Part shown: positions 36,355-45,716 of the stretch, piece by piece
How positions within the stretch are numbered: position 1 is the stretch's first letter
Layout: the number at the start of each line of letters is the position of its first letter
NCBI GenBank assembly: GCA_001899685.1
Contig: MKWG01000022.1
Location: 101,088 to 165,087, forward strand
Direction: 5' to 3'
Source of the DNA: Sphingobacteriales bacterium 44-15
Lineage (GTDB): Bacteria; Bacteroidota; Bacteroidia; Chitinophagales; Chitinophagaceae
DNA: 64,000 nucleotides
The notes under the pieces: model-generated
Told to the model about the DNA's origin: nothing
Seen by the model: only the letters and a program-made list of their open reading frames with translations
Database searches by the model: none
Program-made: the position numbers and the translations under genes

Positions 36355-37599
36355 TTATTGTAATGTATTGAGGTCAAACATTTCACTGGAAACAGACACT
36401 TCTCTGTTATCTGTAAACATTCCGTAATAGAGATTTCCTGCAGTCGGATCCCCGATGGGTACATCCACAGTATATCGAACCTTATTTCTCCTTTTCATAA
36501 CAATGGCATTCCATTGCCTTTTAGTCCAGTCTTCTTCCGGGCGACTGTAATAGAGTACTGCCGTTTTTTTTTGTATACCCCTCGGGTTGTTTACTTTGAA
36601 AGTCAATCGTAAATATTTATTCCTGTAAATTTCTTTTCCTGCAAGCCGGATCTCGCCGAACGGCAGCCCCTTATTTTTGAGGTAGTAATCAAAATAGATA
36701 GCCTGCATGCTATCGCCTGCTGGCATTTGTTTGTGGTTGTAGTTGGGCGCCCAGTTATGATTTTTATACGATGCAACCGCATTGAGGGTCGCCATTACTG
36801 CAGGTGGCCAAAAAAAATTATCATTGGATGCGCCATCAATAAAATATGCTGCTTTCATACCACCGGCACGGCGGCCGGCATCCAGGTAGGTGAGCCATGT
36901 ATTCCTTTCTTCTGCGCTTTTCTTTTCCAGCAAATTCTTCCATCTTGATCCCTTGTCATAAAATCCACAGCCAAATACCGAGTAAGCAGCCTTTACACGA
37001 CCGCCCAATAGCGAAGCAACCATGGTAGTACTGTACCCGCCCCATGAATAGCCCGTTATGCCCATATACCTTTTATCAACGTTTGACCAGGTAGCTAACA
37101 AATTAAAAGCTTCTATCGCAGCAATGATGCCATCTGCCAGGGTACTATTGGCAGCGCTGTCCGCTACATCAAACCGTGCTGTCTTTTCAGATACTGTCCG
37201 CTTTTTCCATTTACCCGCTGAATAAGGTACTTTGTCCGGATGACAAATACCCGGCAGATCAATCGCCAGCGCTACATAACCGTTGTGGGCAAAGCGATGC
37301 AAACGTTCTGCCAGCCCTTCAGCATTGCCATTACCACCATGCAAAAACAAAATAGCAGGATAAACTCCTTTTTTCGAAGGATAAGATATAATGGCATAAA
37401 CAGAATTTTCCTGTCGCCTCGATTTGAAAACAAATCGTTCAGTGGTAATTGTAACGCCTGCAGAATCAAATTGAGCGTCACTTACTATTTTTTCTATCAC
37501 CGGCACACTTTGTAGAAAATCAGCAAAGGGGTCTTGCGCCGGCAACACAAAAGGCAAAAGCAACAAGATGCCGATGTTGATCCATTTCGTTTTTTTCAT
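36355..37599 (-). CDS. secreted alpha/beta hydrolase (acetyl-xylan-esterase / dienelactone-hydrolase-like)
   Basis: A 414-residue protein with signal peptide (MKKTKWINIGILLLLPFVLPA). Core motifs: A-I-L-F-L-H-G-G-N-G (oxyanion), nucleophile elbow G-I-T-G-Y-S-W-G-G-Y near residue 183, and a candidate Asp in F-I-D-G-A-S-N-D followed by His in N-Y-N-H-K-Q-M. A C-terminal beta region (about 310-414) follows the hydrolase domain. It probably deacylates the locus 3 glycan. It sits 19 bp after the GH28-like gene and 34 bp before the decarboxylase, in the same minus-strand operon. Confidence 0.84.
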   Translation of the reverse strand: MKKTKWINIGILLLLPFVLPAQDPFADFLQSVPVIEKIVSDAQFDSAGVTITTERFVFKSRRQENSVYAIISYPSKKGVYPAILFLHGGNGNAEGLAERLHRFAHNGYVALAIDLPGICHPDKVPYSAGKWKKRTVSEKTARFDVADSAANSTLADGIIAAIEAFNLLATWSNVDKRYMGITGYSWGGYSTTMVASLLGGRVKAAYSVFGCGFYDKGSRWKNLLEKKSAEERNTWLTYLDAGRRAGGMKAAYFIDGASNDNFFWPPAVMATLNAVASYKNHNWAPNYNHKQMPAGDSMQAIYFDYYLKNKGLPFGEIRLAGKEIYRNKYLRLTFKVNNPRGIQKKTAVLYYSRPEEDWTKRQWNAIVMKRRNKVRYTVDVPIGDPTAGNLYYGMFTDNREVSVSSEMFDLNTLQ

Positions 37600-37618
37600 A
37601 AATGAGAATATTTCCCGG

Positions 37619-39145
37619 CTACCTGAAATTATTAAAGCTCTTCACCGCCTTTTTACCGGCGCCTTTATCGAATTGAACAATTTGTCTTATTCCGGAAAAA
37701 TCATTGCCATGCAATTTTATATCAGCAGTCTTTTCTCCTTCCAGATGAAGAAAAACAGGTGCCGGCGCAATAGCCTGGTACCCGCTTACAGATATGTTAA
37801 CCGACTGCACAAAACGCAAAAAGGGTTGATTGGCTGAAGGGAGATCCGCTCTCAATCCATTAATCCGCATATCACGGCAATCGTCTAATACAATGGCAGG
37901 ACGTTCATCCGGAGCTGTTAATAATACCTGGATATTTTCAAGTGTTATACCTTTTGCATGCCGAAGGTAAAAACCATACGCAGGTAAACTGTAGCCGAAC
38001 ATCATATTTTCAGGATAAGCAGATTCTTTCTCTTCCACCACCATCTTTGCTTCAGTTAAAGTGCCTGTGCCTCTGTTGGTTAAAATGACGTCCCTGATCG
38101 TTACATTTTCTACATAACTTCCGGGAATACCATTTACCGAACTGCACATTAAACTTTCATTGGTGGCTGTTATATTGCTGATGACTACGTTTTTCATAAT
38201 ACCGGGACCACGCCTGTTACCCAAACGTATAAAGACCGGCGTCAACACTCCTGTCATTGAGATGTTGTTGATCACCACCTGTTCCATAATACCTCCATCT
38301 ACTATTTCCAGAGCCAGTCCGCTGATTACAACCGAATCGCCGGAGACTCCTTTTACTTTTGACCACTGACGGTGTTCTACATTGGTGGGCTTCCTCACCA
38401 CACAATTGCTCACTGATACATTTCTAAATCCCCCCCGGCTACCTGTTCCAAATTTTATGGCGTTGCAGTTGGTTGAAACAATGCAATTGGTAATTACTAT
38501 ATTTTTTACCGGCTCAGTGGTGCCGCTCTTCATTACTATTCCATCGTCTTCGCAATCAATGATCGAATTGGCAATAATCACTTCACTGCAATTGTCTACA
38601 TCAATTCCATCATTGTTCTCATTTGCATAAGAATGGATACGGATGCCGTCTACCATTACTCCTTCACTTTTGGAAAAATGCAATACCCAGGTAGATGAGT
38701 TTTTTAATGTGACACCTTTTACAGAAATATTTTTACAGTTTTCAAAAAGCACATTTCTGCGTCGGACTGATTTCTTTGGGAAATATTGCTGGAAACCCAT
38801 GCCATCAATAATGCCTGTACCGCTGATAGAAACACGTTCTGCATTAAATATGCAAATAAGTGCCCGGTCGTCCGGTTTTTTAAAAGTAGTGCCCTGTAAT
38901 ACTGCTGCATGACTAAGATGAAACTCTATATTGCTTTTAAGATAAAGCGTACCTGTAATAAAAACACCTTCAGGAATATATACTCTTCCGCCACCGGTAG
39001 TATAACATTGCTCAATGGCCTGCTGTATTGCGGTTGTATTAATCGTTTTTGCATCCGGTTTTGCACCAAAGTCCAGTATATTAACATCCTTCGCCACCGC
39101 TGCAATACCCGGTATCAACAGCATTAGTAATAAACTAACTCTCAT
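37619..39145 (-). CDS. secreted GH28-like / pectate-lyase-fold protein
   Basis: A 508-residue protein from ATG 39145 (MRVSLLLMLLIPGIAAVA, signal peptide); the open frame reaches back only to a TTG. It opens with the GH28 pattern V-N-I-L-D-F-G-A-K-P-D...N-T-T-A-I-Q-Q-A-I and G-G-G-R-V-Y-I-P-E-G. Beta-helix rungs carry N-N-D-G-I-D-V-D-N (about 177-185) and C-E-D-D-G-I (198-203), matching the two acidic motifs of polygalacturonases. The usual G-H-G motif is not found; the corresponding rung reads C-N-A-I-K-F-G-T-G. It is therefore a GH28 relative whose activity may differ. It lies 45 bp after susD in locus 3. Confidence 0.83.
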   Translation of the reverse strand: MRVSLLLMLLIPGIAAVAKDVNILDFGAKPDAKTINTTAIQQAIEQCYTTGGGRVYIPEGVFITGTLYLKSNIEFHLSHAAVLQGTTFKKPDDRALICIFNAERVSISGTGIIDGMGFQQYFPKKSVRRRNVLFENCKNISVKGVTLKNSSTWVLHFSKSEGVMVDGIRIHSYANENNDGIDVDNCSEVIIANSIIDCEDDGIVMKSGTTEPVKNIVITNCIVSTNCNAIKFGTGSRGGFRNVSVSNCVVRKPTNVEHRQWSKVKGVSGDSVVISGLALEIVDGGIMEQVVINNISMTGVLTPVFIRLGNRRGPGIMKNVVISNITATNESLMCSSVNGIPGSYVENVTIRDVILTNRGTGTLTEAKMVVEEKESAYPENMMFGYSLPAYGFYLRHAKGITLENIQVLLTAPDERPAIVLDDCRDMRINGLRADLPSANQPFLRFVQSVNISVSGYQAIAPAPVFLHLEGEKTADIKLHGNDFSGIRQIVQFDKGAGKKAVKSFNNFR

Positions 39146-39190
39146 TACATTTTTTTGAACTGCTTCCAATATTAAAATATAAGTATTACA

Positions 39191-40678
39191 CTAATTATAA
39201 CCCCGGTTCTGAGTATACAAACCTTTCTTAATGTCCATTTGCTCCTGAGGTACAGGGTATAACAATTGGGTTTCGTCAATGGGATAAGTCATCTCACCTT
39301 CCGAAATGATACTGCCGATCCATGCATTCATTACCGTTAACACTTTACCGCTCCTTATTAAATCATTCCAGCGCAAACCTTCACCTAAAAATTCTTTTCT
39401 TCGCTCTTCCATTAAATCATCAATGGTAGCATCCGTCAATGGATCAAGGCCTGCCCGTTCACGCACTGCATTTATGATGTTGTCTGCTTCTTGCTGCGTG
39501 CCGTTTGCACCCATCAAAATACATTCAGCTTTCATCAGTAGCACATCGGTAAATCTTAATACCGGAAAATCAATTCCAAAATCATCTCTGAACACGCCCC
39601 ATGTTTCTTTCTCAGGACTCGCAAATTTGATACAGGTAGGATTGTCTGTGAAATGTACACCTGCAGATACATATTCCCGTACCACGCTGAAATGTTCTCG
39701 GAGATCATCCAATCCATAAGATGTTAACAAATTTTCAGACACTGAATTACGGTCGCCTGCACCCTGAAAAGGAAGTCCCACCATATTCCACCACGATGTA
39801 CCGGTAAGGATTGTAGGAAACGAACCGCCTACACCAAACCCGCTCTTAAATTGTATCGAAAAAACAACTTCACTATTATTTTCATTTTTAAAACTGAATA
39901 TGGAACTATAGGTATTGAGCATCTGGAATGGTCCGGTCATCACAGCGTTTAACAGATCCAGTGCTTTCTGGTATTCGTTGGTTCCAAGGCAGGGTCCGTC
40001 CGGATTCAATTTAGGACCAGATCTGGTAAGGTATACTCTTGCGAGCATTCCCTGCGCAGCGTATTTGGTGGCATAACCCCGCTCAGCCGGGCTATATGAT
40101 ACAGGCAAGACGCTGATAGCATCTTCCAGGTCTTTTATAATCAAATTATAAATCTCGCTTACACTGCTTCTTGGGATCTCCAATGCTTCGTTAGGAGTAA
40201 CGGTTTTGTCAAGGAAAGGCACAGGGCCAAACCATTTGATCAGATCAAAATAGTAGAAGGCACGCAGGAATTTTGCCTGCCCTTCAAACCATTTTCTTTT
40301 TGCCTCATCCGGCACTACCTGTTCATTCAGCTTTTCCAGCAAAGTATTTGCTTTCATCACGCCCCTGAAGCCTACATCCCAGGCATCTGCCACATATTGG
40401 TTAGTTGAAATGGTAAGCGCAAATTTGTGAATGTCTCTGCTAAGAAGATCAGCCGTACGTTGTGAGTTTATATTATCCGAACGAATTTCTCCCAGGCGAA
40501 GCTGTGAGTTAGGATAAAACCGCAATGTGCTGTAAATTCCGTTCAGCGCCAGTGTAAAATCAGATTCATTGTTATAGAAGCCTTCGGCGCTCATAACGGA
40601 TATGGGTACCTGATCAAGCTGCTTATCGCACGATGAAAGGACACTAATAGAAAACAATAGCAAAAATATTTTTTTCAT
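39191..40678 (-). CDS. SusD/RagB-type lipoprotein, locus 3
   Basis: A 495-residue lipoprotein from ATG 40678 (MKKIFLLLFSISVLSSC, Cys17); the upstream 28 codons of open frame overlap susC and are not needed. SusD features: F-Y-N-N-E-S-D-F-T-L-A-L-N-G-I-Y near 40, E-G-Q-A-K-F-L-R-A-F-Y-Y-F-D-L-I-K-W-F-G-P-V-P-F near 125, the terminal E-E-R-R-K-E-F-L-G-E-G-L-R-W-N-D-L-I-R-S-G, and the C-terminus Q-N-R-G-Y-N. It starts 19 bp after susC and should capture the locus 3 glycan at the cell surface. Confidence 0.94.
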   Translation of the reverse strand: MKKIFLLLFSISVLSSCDKQLDQVPISVMSAEGFYNNESDFTLALNGIYSTLRFYPNSQLRLGEIRSDNINSQRTADLLSRDIHKFALTISTNQYVADAWDVGFRGVMKANTLLEKLNEQVVPDEAKRKWFEGQAKFLRAFYYFDLIKWFGPVPFLDKTVTPNEALEIPRSSVSEIYNLIIKDLEDAISVLPVSYSPAERGYATKYAAQGMLARVYLTRSGPKLNPDGPCLGTNEYQKALDLLNAVMTGPFQMLNTYSSIFSFKNENNSEVVFSIQFKSGFGVGGSFPTILTGTSWWNMVGLPFQGAGDRNSVSENLLTSYGLDDLREHFSVVREYVSAGVHFTDNPTCIKFASPEKETWGVFRDDFGIDFPVLRFTDVLLMKAECILMGANGTQQEADNIINAVRERAGLDPLTDATIDDLMEERRKEFLGEGLRWNDLIRSGKVLTVMNAWIGSIISEGEMTYPIDETQLLYPVPQEQMDIKKGLYTQNRGYN

Positions 40679-40697
40679 AACACTATCTTGTTGATGA

Positions 40698-43600
40698 TTA
40701 TTTGAAACTGATGTTAAAACCGAAGAGAAAAGACCGGGGAACTGGTCCGCCGCCGTAATCATCTCCCTGGTTGTTCATTGCTTCGGGGTTGAACCCTCCA
40801 TAGTATTTGTCTTTACCAAACCAGTTATCGGCGGTTACATACACTCTCATTGAGCTGATAACAGTCTTCTGCAACCACTGCCCAAGGTTATAGCCAAGGG
40901 TAATATTCCTTACGCGCCAGTAGTCGCTTGAATATCTCCAATTGGTATTTTTAATAGAACCATAATTGGCATATACAAAGCCTTTTTCACCAGCGCCAGG
41001 ATCTTCGGGTGATCTCCAGCGGTCTCTCCAGGCTCCGATTTTTTGGCCTGCACCTGCACCATCCATGGCACGCCCCCAGGTAGAATAGATGGTGCCACCC
41101 TGCTGCCCCTGCACCAGTATATTCAGATCAAATCCTTTAAAACTAAAAGTATTGGTAACACCCCACACATAGTCAGGATTGGGATGCCCGGATAATACGC
41201 GATCATTGGCATTGATAATGCCATCGGCTTTATCGGGTATTCCGTCGCCGTTAGTGTCTATAGTAAGTTGATCAATAAATTTAGGATCGCCTACCCGCTG
41301 TGTTCCATAAAGCGCCACTCCGTTATCAATGTCTTTTTGGGTAAGAATACCATCCTGCTGTACCAGGTAAAGGCTATACATGGGTTGACCTACCATTATC
41401 ACATTGTGGGTAAGATCAAAGTCGCCACCATAAATAGGCGCGTTATTAGGCCCAAGGGCTTTTACTTTATTGGTATTGAAACTCAGGTTCAGGCTGGTGT
41501 TCCATTTAAAGTTCCCGGTAAAATTTTTAGAGCTCAATTCCAATTCCCATCCCTTATTCATCACTTCACCAATATTGGTAAGTGCTGTAGTAAACCCGGT
41601 AGCAGAAGGTACCGGAATAGTCATTAAAAGATTAGTATTCCTTTTTGTATAGTAATCAAATGAGCCGGTGATGCGGTTGGAAACAAAACCGTACTCAAGC
41701 CCTATGTTAATGGTTTTTGCCTGCTCCCAACTCAGCCCTCTGTTGGGATAGTTGCCCGGTGATTGTCCTGGTACAAAATTGCCGCCCAATACATAATTGG
41801 TTTCAGACAGCACGCTGATATGTCCATAATCGTTGCCCAGTGCATTGTTGCCTAACACGCCCCAGCTACCGCGCAACTTGAGGGCGCTTATAAATTTAAC
41901 GTGGCGCATAAAGCTTTCCTTACTGAGCCACCAGCCTGCAGACACGGAAGGAAACACTCCGAACTTGGTGTTAGAACCGAACTTGGATGAACCATCACGC
42001 CTGATGCTGGCTGCCAGCAGGTATTTATCATCCAGGTTGTAATTGATACGCCCGAAATAGGAAATCAATGTGTTTTTGGTTTCATAAGTGCTGGTTTTGC
42101 TATTATTGATGCCGGAAGCATCATTCAACGTCGTAATTGAAGCGCTGTTAAAACCATCGGTGCTGAAAATACTGCTGTTCTCAAAATTATTTTCATTGTA
42201 AGAGTATCCAATAACCGCATTAAACTTATGAACTTTAGCGATCGTTTTATTATAAGAGAGCGTATTCTCATTTACAAAAGTCTGTTTGCGGTAGCTTTGA
42301 AACGAACCCTGTGCCTGCCGGTTGGCAGGGGAGTTACCGCTTAACTGGGCAGGCAGGTAAAATTTGTAGGTTTGATCGGTATTATCGAAGTTGACAGTTG
42401 TTTTGATCGCAAGGTTATCAATTATGTCATAAGATGCATACACTGTAGCTAATGTTCTGAAGGTCTTTTTAAGATCAATAGTTTCCTCCAGCCTTCTTAT
42501 CAAACTTGGTTTATTGCTGCCATAGCCCCATTTTGAGCTTTCTCTCGTACCTACATTAATATCGCGTATATCAATATCTGATTCAATAATCGGGATCATT
42601 CCTACTGCCTGAAAGATGGGGCCGTCTTTACTCTCTACACCAATTCCGCTTTCTACGCCAGGATTTTTACCCATCGCATAAGATGGTGAAATATTAAGTC
42701 CGGCAGTCAATCTTTTCCCTGGCTTTACCTCCACATTTGCGCGTGCCGAATATCTTTTGTAACCGAGCCCGAGAATATATCCATCCTGATCAAAATAATC
42801 GCCCGATATAAAATATTTAACTGCATTGGTTCCACCTTTTGCGGAGAGCTGGTAGTTTTGTATCTTTCCTTTTCTGAATATTTCATCCTGCCAGTCAACA
42901 TAGGTAAGTCCGGGATGCCCGGGTTCAAACCACCGGGGATCATACATGGTCGCTAACTGAAAGGTGCCAATATTGGCCAGCCTTGTGTCGTAATTATCGG
43001 TAGCTTTCCTGTTTTGGCTGCCGGGGTCCCTGAGCACATACAAAAAATTTTTATGCTCTGTTGCCATTTCAATCCATTCATCGGGCGAGAGAATATCCAT
43101 TTTGCGGGAACGTTCGTTCCACCCGGTATATGCATTAAAATCAACCACGGGTTTTCCTGCCTGGCCTTTTTTGGTAGTGATTAATACTACCCCGTTGGCG
43201 GCTCTCGAACCATAGATGGAAGCTGCGGATGCGTCTTTCAACACCTGTATGGATTCAATATCATTAGGGTTAATATTGTCAAGCGGGTTACCTGAAGCAT
43301 AGGTGCCGCTTCTTCCATTTACAATAGAGGTAGCGCTAATTTCCAATGGAAAGCCGTCTATTACATACAGTGGTTCACTACCGGCTGTTATAGAACCTGC
43401 CCCCCGCACCTGCACACTTAACCCATTGCCAGGTATGCTATTCGTTTGTTTTACTCTTACACCGGCCAACTGACCAATCAGTGCCTGGTCAACCCTGGCC
43501 ATGGGTCTTTCTGTGAGTACCGTAGCATCAAAACGGCTCATAGCGCCGGTAACATCTGCTTTCTTTTGTGTACCATATCCTACCACCACTACATCACTCA

Positions 43601-44243
43601 TCTGGCTTTTTTCGGGAGATAGTGAGAAGGCGCCCAGGTTGATTGATCTCTCAATCCTGAATTCCATTATTTCAAATCCAACAAATGAAACAACCAGCGT
43701 TCCCGGACCGGTCAGTTGAAGACTGAAATGACCATTGTCATCAGTTGTACCTCCTTTATCTGTGCCTTTAATCCTTACAGATGCACCGGGTAACGGTTTC
43801 CCGTCGGAATCTAGTACACGGCCGGTAACTAACAGGGGAGGCGGTGGGTTTTCTGCCACTTCGCCCCTGTTTTGTAAAGCAGGATCTTTTTTAATAACAA
43901 TGATATTGTCGATCATGCTGTATACCAGTCCATGCTCGGTGAACAAAGCATCCAGCGCCTGCTGGATGGTAGCATTTTTAAGTTGTATGTTCACTTTACC
44001 CGCTTGCTTAAAGAGCTCATGTTGATAAAAGAAAAAACATCCAGTCTGATCTTTTATCTTGTTCAATGCTTTTTCAATCGAAATAGATTTTTCTGAAAGC
44101 GTAACCCGTTGAGAGTAACTTTTTGCGCTTACCTGTAAGCATGCAGCCATCAAAAAAGCAATTGTTAGTTTCATGGTTAATAGCCTTTTGGAGAATAACG
44201 CTCCCGCTAATCGGGGAACAGTGGAAAGATTATTTAATTTCAT
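40698..44243 (-). CDS. SusC/RagA-type TonB-dependent receptor with STN domain, locus 3
   Basis: An 1181-residue protein: extension to a second Met at residue 24 (MKLTIAFLMAACLQVSA, ATG 44174), STN domain (about 46-117), carboxypeptidase-D-like domain (about 139-208), TonB box S-D-V-V-V-V-G-Y-G (about 216), plug with A-N-G-V-V-L-I-T-T-K-K-G, and barrel ending F-G-F-N-I-S-F-K. It is the signalling importer for locus 3 and follows FecR by 168 bp. The extension is basic and resembles that of the locus 2 receptor, which favours the upstream ATG at 44243. Confidence 0.95.
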   Translation of the reverse strand: MKLNNLSTVPRLAGALFSKRLLTMKLTIAFLMAACLQVSAKSYSQRVTLSEKSISIEKALNKIKDQTGCFFFYQHELFKQAGKVNIQLKNATIQQALDALFTEHGLVYSMIDNIIVIKKDPALQNRGEVAENPPPPLLVTGRVLDSDGKPLPGASVRIKGTDKGGTTDDNGHFSLQLTGPGTLVVSFVGFEIMEFRIERSINLGAFSLSPEKSQMSDVVVVGYGTQKKADVTGAMSRFDATVLTERPMARVDQALIGQLAGVRVKQTNSIPGNGLSVQVRGAGSITAGSEPLYVIDGFPLEISATSIVNGRSGTYASGNPLDNINPNDIESIQVLKDASAASIYGSRAANGVVLITTKKGQAGKPVVDFNAYTGWNERSRKMDILSPDEWIEMATEHKNFLYVLRDPGSQNRKATDNYDTRLANIGTFQLATMYDPRWFEPGHPGLTYVDWQDEIFRKGKIQNYQLSAKGGTNAVKYFISGDYFDQDGYILGLGYKRYSARANVEVKPGKRLTAGLNISPSYAMGKNPGVESGIGVESKDGPIFQAVGMIPIIESDIDIRDINVGTRESSKWGYGSNKPSLIRRLEETIDLKKTFRTLATVYASYDIIDNLAIKTTVNFDNTDQTYKFYLPAQLSGNSPANRQAQGSFQSYRKQTFVNENTLSYNKTIAKVHKFNAVIGYSYNENNFENSSIFSTDGFNSASITTLNDASGINNSKTSTYETKNTLISYFGRINYNLDDKYLLAASIRRDGSSKFGSNTKFGVFPSVSAGWWLSKESFMRHVKFISALKLRGSWGVLGNNALGNDYGHISVLSETNYVLGGNFVPGQSPGNYPNRGLSWEQAKTINIGLEYGFVSNRITGSFDYYTKRNTNLLMTIPVPSATGFTTALTNIGEVMNKGWELELSSKNFTGNFKWNTSLNLSFNTNKVKALGPNNAPIYGGDFDLTHNVIMVGQPMYSLYLVQQDGILTQKDIDNGVALYGTQRVGDPKFIDQLTIDTNGDGIPDKADGIINANDRVLSGHPNPDYVWGVTNTFSFKGFDLNILVQGQQGGTIYSTWGRAMDGAGAGQKIGAWRDRWRSPEDPGAGEKGFVYANYGSIKNTNWRYSSDYWRVRNITLGYNLGQWLQKTVISSMRVYVTADNWFGKDKYYGGFNPEAMNNQGDDYGGGPVPRSFLFGFNISFK

Positions 44244-44411
44244 ACATTTGTTAGTGTTCTGGTGAAAGAATAAACAGTCAATGAACCGATTGATTAAACT
44301 AAGTCAGGACTGCTGCCGGGAGTGCCTCAATCACTTCCGGTTTTTTGTACCAACTTTTACAACTGGCAGTTAGTATTACATAATCAGAATTTTTTAAAAG
44401 GTTAATAATAT

Positions 44412-45638
44412 TTATAGTACAGTTAATTTCTTTCCTTCCAGCTTAAACCTGATATTACTCTCCTCAAATACCCGCAATACTTTTCTCAGGTCGCTTTGCC
44501 TGCTCACTATTCCACTGTAATGTTCGGCAGGTATCTTGCCGGCAAAAACCACCTGCAGGTCGTACCACCTGCCTATTTCGTTTAAAATGGTTTGTATGTC
44601 ATCGTTGTGAAAAAGAAATATATCCTTTGTCCAGGCTACGGCAGCATCGGTTGCTACCGTATTTACATTAATGGTATTGGTGGCAGGCTGCAAGAGCGCT
44701 TGTTGGCCGGGAGCCAATAAGGCGGATGATTGGCTATTAAACACTTTTAAAGACCCTTCGAGTAAAGTAGTTGTAATTTCTTTTTCGTTGGTGTACGCTT
44801 TAACGTTAAACCTGGTACCCAATACCTCAATACTGCAAGGCTGATTGTTGCCCGGATATTGTACATCTACCATGAAAGGCCATTTTGGCTGGTTTACTAC
44901 TGAAGATGATTTTTTCACTTCAAAATAAACTTCGCCGGTAATCTTCACTCTTCTCTCCTTATTTGAAAACTGCGTTGGGAACGTGATGGAAGATTCAGCA
45001 TTCAGCCAGGCTTTGCTTCCGTCGGGTAATTGCAGCTGGTAGGTTCCGCCACGTGGCGTTTGAAGTGTATTAAACATTGGTTTTGTTTCATTCGCACTTC
45101 GTTCCATAGTCTTATATTTCAAACTCCCCTTTTGTACATTGATGTCTTCCACCAATGTTAACTCATTTATATTCTGTATTACGGAAGTATCCAGCACTAT
45201 TGACGATCCATCTGCCAGCGTAAGTGTTGCCTTTGAATATCCCGGCAGCACCCTGTCCTGCTTTACGCTCAATTCTTTCACTATTGTATTGGCAGGGTAA
45301 CTATTTGTTCTATAATAATAAATACCTAATACAGAGACCAATATAGCTGCTGCAGCGGCCCATTCCCGTTTGCGCATACGTACCCGCCTGGCTTTTAGTT
45401 GTTTTACTTTTTTCTGCTGAATTTCTAAGGAAACGCCCTGGTAGATCCGCTCCAGTAATAGCTCAGTTGGAGCGTCGGTATCCGTATTTTTATCCAGTTC
45501 CAGCATAATGATCTCCTTTAGCTCATCATTATTGCCATTATCGCCCAGCATATCCAGCAATCGCTTAATTTCCTCCCGGGAACAGTAACCGTCCAGGTAT
45601 TTTTTCAGCAGTGTATTCAAATCGTCTTGAAATGTCAA
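44412..45638 (-). CDS. FecR-type anti-sigma factor, locus 3 (TTG start)
   Basis: A 408-residue protein. The frame is closed by a TAA four codons before the TTG at 45638, and no ATG precedes the conserved N-terminal helix, so TTG is the likely start. Membrane helix about 92-109 (EWAAAAAILVSVLGIYYY), FecR domain (YQLQLPDGSKAWLNAESSIT, RRVKITGEVYFEVKKS, CSIEVLGTRFNVKAY) and DUF4974 tail (IQTILNEIGRWYDLQVVF). It should couple the locus 3 SusC STN domain to the sigma factor 78 bp upstream. The weak start codon may keep anti-sigma levels low relative to sigma. Confidence 0.9.
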   Translation of the reverse strand: MTFQDDLNTLLKKYLDGYCSREEIKRLLDMLGDNGNNDELKEIIMLELDKNTDTDAPTELLLERIYQGVSLEIQQKKVKQLKARRVRMRKREWAAAAAILVSVLGIYYYRTNSYPANTIVKELSVKQDRVLPGYSKATLTLADGSSIVLDTSVIQNINELTLVEDINVQKGSLKYKTMERSANETKPMFNTLQTPRGGTYQLQLPDGSKAWLNAESSITFPTQFSNKERRVKITGEVYFEVKKSSSVVNQPKWPFMVDVQYPGNNQPCSIEVLGTRFNVKAYTNEKEITTTLLEGSLKVFNSQSSALLAPGQQALLQPATNTINVNTVATDAAVAWTKDIFLFHNDDIQTILNEIGRWYDLQVVFAGKIPAEHYSGIVSRQSDLRKVLRVFEESNIRFKLEGKKLTVL

Positions 45639-45716
45639 TGGTATTGTTTATACCTCCATACGCAGAGATGTGCAGAAAACTCTGCTCATCAACGAAAAAT
45701 ATTTTTTGAGGGCTTG

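Noticed and set aside
36321-36464. Extended N-terminus of the decarboxylase
   Set aside because: The extra 48 residues overlap the preceding hydrolase gene and are not part of the TIM-barrel; ATG 36320 matches the family start.
40679-40762. Extended N-terminus of the locus 3 SusD
   Set aside because: It would overlap the end of susC and place 28 residues before a normal lipoprotein signal.
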